In this document: one piece after another, positions 1 to 9,159 of the stretch
How positions within the stretch are numbered: position 1 is the stretch's first letter
How the letters are laid out: each line of letters begins with the position of its first letter
NCBI GenBank assembly: GCA_001586965.3
Contig: LUCW03002043.1
Coordinates: forward strand, 1 to 24,976
Length of the DNA stretch: 24,976 nt
Reading direction: 5' to 3'
Source of the DNA: Sphaeroforma sirkka
Lineage: Eukaryota; Opisthokonta; Ichthyosporea; Ichthyophonida
Notes under the pieces: model-generated
The model's database searches: none
Seen by the model: the letters and a program-made list of their open reading frames with translations, nothing else
Told to the model about the DNA's origin: nothing
Translations under genes and position numbers: made by a program

Positions 1-110
1 GAGGTCAGGAATAAAGAATACACATTTGCATTCTATTTGAAAAGTCTACTACATTGTACTTCTGGCAGAACAGTTTCTTGTATCTTGCGGGATTAATGTG
101 ACACCCATGG
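1..110 (-). repeat. LTR-like end of element Z
   Basis: Read on the minus strand, a GGGTGTCAC start at about 108 is followed by AT-rich sequence, as expected where a 3' LTR would follow the coding part of Z. A 20-bp stretch here (41-60) is repeated exactly in inverted orientation at 24306-24325, and in both places ATGGGTGTC lies 44 to 49 bases before it. That points to two copies of one LTR family in opposite orientation. The other end of the LTR lies outside the window, so the LTR call is an inference. Confidence 0.35.
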
Positions 111-487
111 GGTCTTGTCACAAGTCTTCTTTGTCTATTTGAGGAATGGGCTGTTTGTGTTTTCCACTAGGCATCGGGTCTCTTCTTAGACAAGAACTTT
201 GAAACCACGAGACATCTTTTCAATGAATCTTGCTCAAGTGAGACTAGGTATGGGTTCCCATGGTGGATTCGGTCCAGTGCATTTAACTTTCCACGCCCAC
301 TTTTGTTGTGCAGCGTGCATTCCCTGTTCTTTTGGTGTAGTATTTATCCATGTGCGCATTACTTACCGCATCACCGAAACAGTTATAGTCATGCTTGTTT
401 CCAGGTGGTGTATTCTTGGCTATTATGTGTTGCCCCATCTGACCCGCTGTAATACACTTTGACTCTTATGTCTTCAAAAGCTGTCTC
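111..487. other. No recognisable gene
   Basis: This is where the integrase and pol C-terminus of element Z should lie. I read both strands and found no HHCC or DDE integrase motif and no other family. The plus-strand open frame of 87 codons at 199-462 has no domain signal and is taken as chance. Confidence 0.5.
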
Positions 488-1040
488 TCATGTTAGAGAA
501 ATGGTGGTGGGAACGTTTTTTGCTATCCACTTGGCTAGCATTGGGTGTATCGTCTGTTGACTGTTCATTTGCGTGAGCGCTTTGTGATCTGTCCACAGTG
601 TTACATCCCCCCCCCTTTGATGTATTCGGAGAAATGTTCCAGGCTGTATACCAGCGCTAGTAGCTCTTTGGTGTTTGTGCCATAGCGTTGTTGTGCTGGA
701 TTCAATCCTTTTGAGAAGTAGAGGATGTCTCTTCTGACTCCATCGATGACTTGAAATAAACACCTCCCATACCACAGTCACTAGCATTGTTCATAATTTG
801 AAATGGTACCCCATCAACAGGATATGCCATGCTAGCGTCGCTGACACAGGTGATGGCTTCTTTGAGTTCTTCCCACTTCCTGATTTGTTCAGGTGTCCAT
901 AAAACTCTTCAGGTTCCGAAAGCATTTCGTTTTCGTGTGAGCAAAGTTGGGGACATGGTCTCGCATGTAATTTGCTAGTCCCACTGCTTTGTGCAGATCT
1001 CTTTTGTTCTGGGTAGTGGCAATCCATCATTCTTTTCATT
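488..1040 (-). pseudogene. Element Z RT connection and RNase H, broken
   Basis: Reading leftward from about 1040, one frame gives an RT thumb/connection segment (HKAVGLANYMRDHVPNFA), then a segment with PVDGVPFQI, and another frame gives VTLWTDHKALTQ, the typical late RNase H motif with its Asp. RNase H degrades the RNA strand of the cDNA hybrid. At least two frame changes are needed to follow the domain. At the first catalytic position, where X has ATDASD, Z reads NNASD (around 780-788), so the first catalytic Asp is Asn. With the frameshifts this makes the copy inactive. Its closest visible relative in the window is the RNase H of X. Confidence 0.75.
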
Positions 1041-1162
1041 CTCAGGGTCTGCTTTGAGTCCCTGTGTGGTGAGTTTCACCCCAAGAATGTTGACCACTTT
1101 GACCGTAAAAGCACACTTGATGTGATTGAGTCGGAAGTTTGAGCTATTCAGTCGCTGATTAC

Positions 1163-1830
1163 TTACGAACTGTTTTGCGGTGTTCCTTTTGTAACACTCG
1201 CAATGACTATGTCATCTACATACACTTGCACTCCTTTGATATCTATGAGCAGATTCGCCATGACTCTCTGAAATTGTGCTGTGTGTGAGTGTAGTCCAAA
1301 CGGAGCGGACTTGAATGAGTATTGCGCTCTTTCCACGAGAATGTGAAGTGTAGTAAACACATCAAAATACGACACTTTTCAAAACCCACTGAGTCTCCCC
1401 TGAGGCTCAGTGCGGTGTATTTGTTCTTTATATTTGATTGTCGACGTGGTCTACAAATAACTCACCTCGTGTGAATTAATTGTAAATTAATTCTAACTCC
1501 ACACTGATAGTAGTTTAAGGGACTTTTACTACAGAAGAAGTGTTGGCTTGCTTCGTCTACTAAGAAGTGATGAAATCCTCCTGTAAGATCTAGCTTTGAA
1601 AAGAAAGGTGCTCGTTGTAGGTTGTGTAACACTTCCTTTATTTTTTGGTAGCACAAACTTGTCCTGCTCATATTGATAATTGATCTCACGTAAGTCTAGA
1701 CATGTCACTCACTTTCTTGAGGAGACCTGTTTGGTCATGTTCACCTGTTGAGAACAACGGTAGGTTCACCGTTGTGGGCTTGTCGCGTTTGTATATGTGA
1801 CCATCTTTAAGCCATCGTTACACATTCTCA
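1163..1830 (-). pseudogene. Element Z reverse transcriptase, broken
   Basis: Two separated pieces of an RT palm are clear. At 1462-1689 the frame reads FFSKLDLTGGFHH, the segment carrying the first catalytic Asp. At 1163-1375 it reads SAPFGLHSHTAQFQRVM followed by VYVDDIVIA, the YVDD catalytic box. Between them, 1376-1461, the frame is lost and part of the domain is missing. The enzyme copies element RNA to DNA. The right-hand part (about 1690-1830) carries degraded pre-RT sequence. The motifs are of the Ty3/Gypsy type rather than Copia or LINE. The gene cannot give a full-length protein. Confidence 0.82.
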
Positions 1831-2400
1831 TCCGTTTGAGGAATGTATTTGTGCGGAACAAAGTTGACTTTAGCGTGCCTCATTTGTCTGACGTTGATTT
1901 CATTTGCAGGTACCGTGACTGTGGAGCCTGGTAGATTGCAATGAACATCAGGAGGTATATTCGCATTGGTATCCAGAAGGTCTGCAAGTGACTTTCTGAA
2001 ACCTTCTTGTTCATGCTCTGGGTTCTCTTCATTTGGTGTGAGGAGTGATTCCATTTTGCATCTGTTGATACAAGTGGATTGATTAATCCTGCTATGTATA
2101 TACCTATGTATGGTAGAATGTCCATACCTAGAAGTATTGGTGTCGTTTTGTCTGGTAAGTCTAATTCTTCAAAACACTGAGAGGTCACCCTATCTCCATA
2201 GTTAATGTCACAAACTTCTGTTGATCCAGTGCGTTGTATTCGCGCATCTGTTTGTGCTAGTTCTGTATATACCCTGGTTGCGCTCTAACAGACAGATATA
2301 GTTCTGCAACTACCCTTTTGTCCATGCATGAGCGCTTTGCACCTGAGTCTACTAGTGCATTGTATGTATTGCCATTGATTTGTATATCAATGTGTAAACG
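1831..2400 (-). pseudogene. Element Z aspartic protease and RT linker, broken
   Basis: Around 2340-2362 the minus strand encodes ALVDSGA, the retropepsin active site, which matures Gag-Pol. Further on, near 2110-2150, it encodes TPILLGMDILPY, the usual C-terminal protease motif. After this, 1818-2054 holds a 78-codon open stretch of pre-RT linker without a domain I recognise. The protease motifs lie in frames separated by a shift near 2190, so the domain is not continuous. It sits where expected between Gag and RT. Confidence 0.7.
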
Positions 2401-2594
2401 TTGGTCTCGTGGTGTGGGAAATAAAGTGAAAGGTTGTTAATTTATATCATTTGCATTTATCAACAACGTTTCTTCATATGTGAATACATTGAGACTGTCA
2501 GCCAGGTCAATCATGTTTGCTTCCGCACACCAGTATTTTCAGTGTTCATCACCTTCTGTGATGTATTCCACCTTGCCAGATGTGAACAGTCTTG

Positions 2595-3290
2595 CTATCT
2601 GCACATCTTTCTTGGCTCGCTGCTCAGCCTTCTTGGCTTGAACAACTTTCTTATTGGGACATCTGAGCAGTAAGGGCATGCACGTTCTTCACTTGCTCCT
2701 TTCTTTTTTCTGTCTGCCTCCCCCTGCTTGTCCTGGTTGTGTGCACCATTGTCTGTCTTGTGACATTTGTTGGCGTTCGTGGAGGTATCCTCCACCTGCG
2801 TGTTCGTCTGTGCGTTGTTGCGCTTATTTGCAGCTCGCGCCTGATCGCTCAACATAAGCTCTCCTTGTGTCACAGACGCCGTTCTTATGTGTGTCTCAGT
2901 CATAGTATGAAACTTGGTATGTTCTATGTCAGACAGGTGTCCTTCACTTCCATCAGGTTGCTTGTCTCCTTTGATTAGGGGGGTCCACTACTGATTGTAG
3001 TCCGTAGTACTTAAATGCTAGGTACCTTTGTACTTTGAGGATTTGGAAGTGTATGGGTTCCTTGTCTGAGTTGCGGTAACGCTCCTCTAACATTGCCATT
3101 GTCTTGTGCACACGCTCTGTGCGTACTTCGACGTTCATCTTATTTTTTCTGCATGTCTTTGAGAAACTTCTCAAATAGATAGTCTTCTGGGTGTGATATG
3201 AGTCGATCAATAATGATTCTATTGAACTGCTCAGGATCAGTGAAGTGCCTAGTTGTTTGTGTTTCAGAATCTCTGCCCAGCAGCGATAAC
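2595..3290 (-). pseudogene. Element Z Gag remnant
   Basis: The stretch preceding the protease on the minus strand reads as a Gag-like polypeptide: a capsid-type segment near 3120-3290 (TDPEQFNRIIIDRL), a charged middle (2953-3210), and a Lys/Glu/Asn-rich tail with isolated Cys-x2-Cys pairs (ACPYC near 2670) but no intact CCHC zinc knuckle. Capsid and nucleocapsid assignments rest mostly on position and composition. Several frames are needed to follow it. Shell assembly and RNA packaging would be its role in a live element. Confidence 0.55.
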
Positions 3291-3328
3291 GCCTATTTAA
3301 CTACTATAAATTTATATTCAATATGTAA

Positions 3329-3535
3329 AGGGTTTGTAAGGAACACCACGCCTATGGGTCATGCCTGATACGAGTATAAGGGCATCCATTACGTCGATAC
3401 AAAACTCACTACCGTTATCAGAACATAGTACTCGGGGAAACCGAAGTCATGTATAATATTAACTCTACTCGAGCTCCTCTAAGTCAGTCAGATTCCGTGT
3501 AACGCTGGCTGGATGAACACAAATAGTCCTGTTGC
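3329..3535 (-). pseudogene. Element X integrase scraps in unit A
   Basis: Bases 3329-3450 match the integrase core of X (B copy about 13190-13310, around the second catalytic Asp). At 3450/3451 the sequence jumps to the match of about 13648-13720 (zinc-binding region), an internal deletion of roughly 340 bases. The one-base frameshift just ahead of the second catalytic Asp seen in B and C is present here too. The piece is far too short to function. Confidence 0.85.
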
Positions 3536-4307
3536 AGGATGAAGTGAGAAAACGATGTCAGTGGCTTTTACCGTGACCAGATCTGAGATACATTGGAAAG
3601 TTGAGAATTGGACTTTTCTGAATATCGAAAATATTCACACGCTTCTAATTCGCAACTTCTGAAGGTTCTATAGTCATAGGGGTACTTTATTTGTTCATAT
3701 TCAGACATTCGGTTCTCTATTGATTATTTTTGTTGGGTCTTTGATGGGCCTATTGATTACGATCTATATAAGGCATTCTCGACTGCAATCTTGTTTGCAT
3801 GTGGCGAGTACTTGAGCTTTTGTTCAAACTCTTTAGACTCCTCTAGTTTAGCTTTGATGGGCCTATTGATTACTTAGTATATAGGGTCTTTGATGGGCAA
3901 AATCTCCTATTCAAGCCCGGTCGCGTACATTTTTTTGGCGAAGAAAAAAATCGGTGATAATGTCGACAGGGACTTTTAGAAAAGCCTACGCTTCAGTAAT
4001 AAAGTTTATTTTTATTTTTTAAATGAGAAAAAAAATACCTTCAGAAGGCCCCAGAAAATAGTGAACCCCAAAAGGGTGTAAGGGGGTTCGAATAGCGAAT
4101 AGCACCCACCACCTGCTGCCCATGCTAAGGTGCGATGCCTGTTTAGGCCGAAAAGTGCTGAAATATGCAAATTTATAGATTTCAAGTCATGGACTCCTAA
4201 AATAGAAAACCCTTGTTTTATTTTAGGAGGCTATGTTCATTGTTCAAGCACTTAATAATTTTTTTTGTTAAAATATATATATACTGAATATGAACAGTTC
4301 TCGATTC
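3536..4307. other. Unit A left spacer, mosaic
   Basis: This matches the spacer upstream of the 5S gene in B (about 8340-9155) but contains inserted short runs that match X integrase. The clearest is about 3776-3850, matching about 13969-14045 of unit B, dropped into the minisatellite. The conserved hairpin CTCCTAAAATA / TATTTTAGGAG lies at about 4195-4231 and is cleanest in this copy. An ATGCAAAT octamer lies near 4167. No gene is seen. Confidence 0.7.
3690..3900 (+). repeat. Minisatellite, unit A
   Basis: Short TTTGATGGGCCTATTGATTA units of about 32 bases, fewer than in B and C and interrupted by a 75-base run resembling X integrase. It ends in the same TTTGATGGGCAAAATCTCC border as the other copies. 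Confidence 0.65.
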
Positions 4308-4420
4308 TCGCGACGGCCATATCGAGCAAAAAAATAGTGATTCTCGTCCGATCCCGGAAGTCAAACTGCTTGAGCGTGCCCAGATACTGCTGTAGAGGAT
4401 TTCTGTATGACATGCCGTAC
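4308..4420 (+). pseudogene. 5S rRNA pseudogene, unit A
   Basis: It lies at the same place as the 5S genes of B and C and keeps CGACGGCCATAT, TCGTCCGATCCCGGAAGTCA and AACTGCT from the 5' half and box A region. The 3' half is badly altered: the GGTGGGGACCACGCGGGAAT segment is replaced by unrelated bases, and the terminal helix no longer pairs over its full length. Transcription and ribosome assembly are unlikely. Confidence 0.8.
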
Positions 4421-5170
4421 AAGTTTTATGATTTATAAGACTCATTTTTGCCAAGTGCATAATGTATTTGTTATTGAGGAGTCAACCCAGAACTGTATTT
4501 GATTCAACATAGTTTTGTTTTTTGTATAACTATACATTGCATACAGTGTTGTACAGTGTAAACAGCATGGGGGTCCACCATAGGTTTTCGATCGGGATCG
4601 AGTTGTATTGATTTGTGCTATGAGTGACAAATGTGACAGTTGCATACAATCAAGACCGTAAGTGATTTTGATCGTATAAACACTAAGAAATCCCCGAAGA
4701 GCTTGTTGTGATACAAAGGTGGGTAAAAAGCTCAGAAAGCCAAAGTATAGAATGCATCAAAATTATTGGTTTCAGAGTATTGCACATGATTGTCCAACAT
4801 TGTACAATGTCGATTCAGCCTTGGGTCCCATTCGAGTGAATCCCAAGTAATGATAGCAGTGAACACATTTGTTCATACTATTCAGTTCGAGCATGAACCC
4901 GTGGTCATGCTAGTTTGGGATTTTGCGGTGCTGGCATATATCGATTTTTTCTTAGTCCTGTAAATTAAACTTAAGTGTCCATAGTCCTCGGATATCCATG
5001 AAATGAGGCCTTGAACCACACAACTTGCTGTGATCGCGGTTATATATATGCTATATTGTAGAAATACGGCCTCCGGTCAATCTAAAATATAATGGATCAA
5101 TTGAGATAATACATTATATTCTTTACAAAGTATTTTAGATTTAGTAAGTTACTCGGTTACTCTATTATTT
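4421..5170. other. Unit A right spacer
   Basis: Aligns with 9280-10075 of unit B but carries many short extra runs and lacks the long CA/TA microsatellite, keeping only TATATATATG near 5041-5050. Two minus-strand open frames near 4218-4645 have no family signal and no counterpart of the same frame in B or C. No gene is seen. Confidence 0.65.
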
Positions 5171-6703
5171 CCAAAGTGTTCTCTGTGTGCACATTGCAAA
5201 CTCCGTTGTATGGTAAGTCATGTGGTCATGTTTGTACTTCCCTTGAATTTATTTGAACACATAAGTAGATGAGATGTAGTAACTCTAAATTTGCGACGAA
5301 GAATGATTTCTGTCGTGATTCGATGTGACCCGATATTAAGAGCACTTGAACAATAAGTCTTTTTTGTTTACTTTTATGTTTTTTTCTTCTTTATCGGCCA
5401 CTGGAACTTTATTGAATGGTCCTAATGTATTAACGCCTTATGTTATTATGTCTATTTAGAATTAGGAGTGGTGATGAACATTATAGTACCTCAAACTCGA
5501 CTCTAAAACCCTAAAACATATCTCCTTAGAATCCTTCCATCGCTTCTGTCTCTTCTTGAGTGCGATGATATTTCTCTCTCAAGCAAGAAAAGACGACATT
5601 TCTGGTACGACGCATCTTCACACTAAACATGGTAAAACATGGTCTTCCTGAGAATTTTTGTTGAAAGGTACTTGTAATTCACTTTAATTTCCCCTGAAGT
5701 TTAGCAAGGTCGTTGTACCAGTGAAGAAATCCGGTGTCTTGTTCATTTGTGTCTGTACCCAATTAGTTGAGTCAATGTATATGCATTGAAGCAAGGCTCC
5801 ACGCTTGAATTCCTTCACCTTTCTGTGTCGTACGTCATTAGCACCTTGTGTCCGAGGCTTAAAAGATACGCCCATCTTGTGACATGATCCCGCAACGAGT
5901 AAGAGTGTCGTCAGGATATCTCCTGTAAACTCACTAACGTTGTAGGTACATACAATAGCTGGCCAGCCAAAATCGCCAGAGGAAACACTTATATATGCAC
6001 TCAGCCACAGTGGTGTTGATTTGTCTTTCAGAGGATATAGAATGTTACATCGTGAAGCAACTTCAAACACGTGACAGACATACTTATCTTCGTGTGTTCG
6101 GACGTGGGTAGCTCAATCAAATCAATGATAACCCTGCGTCACAACTCGTCTTCTGAAGGCATACAATCTTTAATGGGGCATATCCATAGCGCTTGATCCG
6201 GCTATCTTCGCAGTATCGTTGCATTTGTGATGCACCTGAGATATATATTGCCTAAGCTTTTGGGTGTGGGCAATTGTTCTTGCAATCTTTCTCAGTCATA
6301 ACCTTATCCACGTGTTTAAGCGCATAATTTTGCCTTAACCACTTCAGATAATGTCGTCCTCCGATGAACTCGCTGAGTCAATGTCTGGAGGTTAGGATTC
6401 CGCTACTACATCACTGGGACTTGAAGATTCGTCTGGTCTCATCTCGCCTGAAAGATCGGCCGTGTGAATTCTACTAATGTACTCCTTGTCCATGGGTTGA
6501 GTAGCATGGTGGTATACATCTGGAAAATCGTCCCTGTCAGAACGTATCTCCTTGTAGAATGCTTTCGCTAGTGACTTGTTCCTCTTTGTTACTGTAGGAT
6601 TAGATTGTACCTCGGTAACGCATACTGCAGTTTCGTGTGTCGTCTCAGCCTCTCGTTGAAACTTAGGTGTCAAGAATGGAATCTTGGATTCTTCAACCTT
6701 ACG
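5171..6703 (-). pseudogene. Fragment Y integrase, unit A
   Basis: Minus-strand integrase remnant: C-terminal tail 5171-5501, core 5684-6125, degraded zinc-binding region to about 6390, and N-terminal linker 6392-6673. The core keeps GWPAIVCTYNVSEF and TQGANDVRHRKVKEF, so the second catalytic Asp is Tyr, as in B and C, while the Glu is kept. Compared with B it has extra frameshifts and small insertions in the core. The shared Tyr shows that loss of the catalytic residue came before the copies separated. Confidence 0.82.
5502..5518 (+). repeat. Telomere-like insertion T1, unit A
   Basis: TCTAAAACCCTAAAACA sits inside the integrase C-terminal coding sequence of Y. Compared with the paralogous X reading frame it is a pure 17-base insertion. 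The same insertion is present in B and C. Confidence 0.8.
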
Positions 6704-6751
6704 CTTGAAGGTCTCGCTAAAACCCTAAACTCTAAACCCTTGAAGGTCTCG
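6704..6751 (+). repeat. Telomere-like insertion T2 with flanking duplication, unit A
   Basis: Two copies of CTTGAAGGTCTCG (6704-6716 and 6739-6751) flank 22 bases made of CTAAAACCCTAAAC followed by TCTAAACC. This is the same arrangement as in B and C. Confidence 0.85.
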
Positions 6752-7745
6752 AACTGTGTTCATTTGGATGTTCCAACTGGACCTATTCGACATATGATTG
6801 TATATCGCCAAGGCATCTTCTGACCTGCACGGGTACCCTGGTAGAGAAAGTATCTACCTCTCTATCCACATATATGGGCTCACATTGTATCATCGATATC
6901 AACTGTGGGAGCTATTTATATCTGAATGTCTTACGGGACAACACAACGTGATGGTAGCATCTTGTATATGTACATAATTAGCAACTGTGATATCAACAAC
7001 CACGGTGGATTCGCCCATGCGTTCTCATCTGTTAAGTCGATTTGAAACTCATCACCTTCTGGATGTTTTCAGAGTCCGGTATCGCAGCAGCTGCGCATTA
7101 TGATGTGCTGCAAACATGTCATAATAAGGGTATTAGGGTTTTATAAACCTAAAACCCTGTTGTCGCAATCTTAAACCATCTAGAATTGGCCATCCAATCC
7201 GTAGCTAGTAACTCTCGGCCCATTTTGTTGAAGTACGGTACAAAGCGTGACAGCATATCCGATAAGTGAGTATGCATCCCCGGTATGTGTGATGCTAAAT
7301 GGAAAATTTGCATTCGTATCGTGCCATCGACTGACCAATTGTGAGTTGGGGTTCTAAAATCCCCAGTCCTTAAAATGAGTGAGTGCAGTCACAATAGCCA
7401 ACAGCTCTTGTTGCACCGTCGGGTAGTTGATTTGTGACGAGTCCATAGCCCTGCTAAAGAACTGCACGTATCTCGGTTTTTCCGTCAATCATTTGATACA
7501 GAACGCCTCCTAACGCCATGACGGATGCGTCTGTAGCCACCATGAATGGTACTCCATGTTTCGGTGGCTGGACTACTGGAGCCCGCTGAACCACTGTTTT
7601 GAGCTGCTAAAAGGCATCATCACATTCTTCAACCCACAACGCTGCCAATCTAGCCTTGTGACATCGTGAATGTTCGAAAGGCATAAGTGTAAACTTCGAT
7701 GGAAATTACTAGGTTTCAAACTATATTAAACTAAAATACAATTTA
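6752..7745 (-). pseudogene. Fragment Y RNase H and Dam-like domain, unit A
   Basis: From 7745 leftward: RT-connection scrap, RNase H (about 7345-7600, with the GVPFMVATDAS and RYVQFF regions recognisable in mixed frames), then a Dam-methyltransferase-like region (about 6930-7125), then the start of the integrase linker. The telomere-like palindrome at 7128-7157 interrupts the Dam-like region near its N-terminus. Frames are broken throughout. It matches B closely and ends in the same GTTAGGATTTAGCAG border near 7755. Confidence 0.75.
7128..7157. repeat. Telomere-like palindrome T3, unit A
   Basis: GGGTATTAGGGTTTTA is followed by its near reverse complement with small losses, giving a head-to-head telomere-motif palindrome as in B. 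Confidence 0.8.
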
Positions 7746-7755
7746 GTCAGTTAGG

Positions 7756-8002
7756 ATTTAGCAGTGGTAGCTTGTGTAAGAATGATCGGGACTGCCTCTA
7801 GTTGTAGAGCCTAAATATCCTATGATCACACAGGACGTACCTCTAGCTGTGCATTTATTGAATAATTTTCACTCGCATGAAGTACTAAGTGTTCTCATGA
7901 CCACTTGCTTAATTTGTAAATAAATATACATAAGCAAAAAAACATATGTTTTAATACATTAGCGTCCATCTGAAGCACTTCGCTGTGCTCTACTTATTGG
8001 AT
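7756..8002. other. Unique stretch between units A and B
   Basis: About 250 AT-rich bases with no match elsewhere in the window and no open frame or RNA gene that I recognise. It stands where units B and C carry the 1.6-kb X-integrase block. It contains two similar runs, CCTCTAGTTGTAGAGC and CCTCTAGCTGTGC. It could be genomic filler or the scar of a lost insertion. Confidence 0.5.
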
Positions 8003-8525
8003 ACCTCTCATTGGCGGGAGGCCATCCATGTTCGTTCTGATTCAATCGTTGGAGAGTGATGTCAGCCTCCATTGAACTAATCCAAACTCTCTTACACATC
8101 AACGGCCGTCTGATCCTGACGAATTATGCTACGGAACTAACACATAAATCTATTGATACTGAAACTTATACTCTAGAACACTACTACATATACTAATACA
8201 GTACCATACAGTAGGTCTCATTTTAGTAATTTTAGTAAAGTGACCGTTCTCCTGTACCGTATTTTGTTGTTCTTTATATTTCTGTATATACACAGTGTAA
8301 GGCGCCCCAGCCCCAGGAGTACCGAACTACACAAACAAGTTTCCTCCAGCAGGATGGACGTGAGAAAAGCGATGTGTGTGGCGTTTACCGTGACCAGATC
8401 TGTGACCCATTGGAAAGTGGAGAAGGGACTTCCCTCAATAGCGAAAATATTCACACGCTTCTAAAAACCCGCAGGGACCGAAGGCGTATAGTCATAGGGG
8501 TAATATATTTGTTCATATTCAGACA

Positions 8526-8745
8526 TTTGGGCCTATTGATTATTTATACAGGGTCTTTGATGGGCCTATTGTATAGTCATAGGGGTAATTTATTTGTTCA
8601 TATTCAGACATTTGGGCCTATTTATTACTTATGTAGGGTATTTGATGGGCCTACTGATTATTTCTATGGTCTTTGATGGGCCTATTGGTTTATTATATAG
8701 GGTCTTTGATGGGCCTATTGGTTTCTTATATAGGGTCTTTGATGG
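8526..8745 (+). repeat. Minisatellite, unit B
   Basis: About six imperfect units of 31 to 33 bases, each built around TATAGGGTCTTTGATGGGCC followed by TATTG and an AT-rich run. One unit is expanded by the second copy of a GTATAGTCATAGGGGTAA block. The last two units are the most alike, suggesting recent growth at the right end. Confidence 0.85.
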
Positions 8746-9044
8746 GCAAAAATCTCCTATTCAAGCCCGGTCGCGTACATTTTTTGGCGAAGACAAAAAA
8801 TCGGTGATAATGTCGACAGAGACTTTTAGAAAAGCCTACGCTTCAGTAATAAAGTTTTTTTTTTAATTTTTTAAATGAGAATAAAAATGCCTCCAGAAGG
8901 CCCCAGAAAATAGTGAACCCCAAAAAAGGGTGTAAGGGTATCCGAATAGCGAATCCACCCACCACCCCTGCCCATGCTAAGGTGCGATGCCTGTTTAGGC
9001 CGAAAAGTGCTGAAATATGCAAATTTATAGATTTCAAGCCATAG

Positions 9045-9092
9045 ACTCCTTAAAATAGAAAACCCCTGTTTTATTTTTTTAGGAGGCTATGT
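9045..9092. repeat. Conserved hairpin upstream of 5S, unit B
   Basis: ACTCCTTAAAATA and TATTTTTTTAGGAGG can pair across a loop of about 14 bases. The same inverted repeat occurs at the same distance (about 70 to 100 bases) before the 5S gene in all three units and is a cleaner stem in A. It could be a remnant of a small inverted-repeat element or a structural element of the spacer. Confidence 0.5.
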
Positions 9093-9121
9093 TCATTGTT
9101 CAAGCACCTAATTTTTTTGTT

Positions 9122-9159
9122 AAAATAAATATATATACTGAATATGAACACTAGATTTC
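9122..9159 (+). promoter_or_regulatory. TATA-like upstream element of 5S gene, unit B
   Basis: AAATATATATAC lies about 22 to 32 bases before the first base of the 5S gene, the distance at which TATA-like elements help Pol III start choice in several eukaryotes. It is conserved at the same spacing in unit C. The assignment rests on position and composition. Confidence 0.5.

Larger units (their letters stand above)
1..3290 (-). mobile_element. Element Z: decayed Ty3/Gypsy-type LTR retrotransposon
   Basis: Reading the minus strand from 3290 down to 1, pieces appear in the order Gag, protease, reverse transcriptase, RNase H, then an LTR-like end, which is the order of a Ty3/Gypsy element. Every domain is broken by frameshifts and stops. 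No integrase could be recognised in the roughly 480 bases left between RNase H and the window start, so it is deleted or too decayed to see. No 5' LTR is visible right of 3290, where sequence of the repeated units begins at about 3329. Z is only distantly related to elements X and Y to the right. Confidence 0.8.
3329..7755 (+). repeat. Repeat unit A: divergent, mosaic copy of the 5S/retroelement unit
   Basis: Order: X-integrase scraps, spacer, 5S pseudogene, second spacer, then fragment Y. It matches units B and C along most of its length but with many small insertions and substitutions, and it lacks the 1.6-kb X-integrase block that follows Y in B and C. In the left part, scraps of X integrase are interleaved with spacer sequence. 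It shares the three telomere-like insertions in Y with B and C, so those insertions are older than the split of A from B/C. Confidence 0.8.
8003..9121. other. Unit B left spacer
   Basis: Non-coding sequence upstream of the 5S gene. It holds a duplicated 55-base block (8486-8540 and 8571-8625), a minisatellite (8526-8745), AT-rich runs with AATAAA near 8849, an octamer ATGCAAAT near 9017 and a hairpin at 9045-9092. Short open frames on both strands (for example 8218-8454) change frame between B and C and show no family, so I do not call them genes. Confidence 0.7.

Noticed and set aside
199..462. Plus-strand frame of 87 codons
   Set aside because: No recognisable family, opposite to element Z, and in a region where the Z sequence is decayed; a chance frame is the simpler reading.
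8330..8375. Minus-strand ATCGCTTTTCTC resembling the 5' end of U2 snRNA
   Set aside because: Similarity stops after about ten bases and neither the branch-site-binding sequence nor the Sm site follows.
8526..8745. Regular repeats of about 32 bases as a CRISPR array
   Set aside because: Units adjoin each other without unique spacers, and the context is eukaryotic 5S spacer.
8218..9037. Open frames of 60 to 100 codons in the unit B spacer on both strands, with near copies in unit C
   Set aside because: They look conserved only because B and C are recent duplicates. Their ends and frames differ between copies and from A, they overlap the minisatellite, and they have no domain signal.
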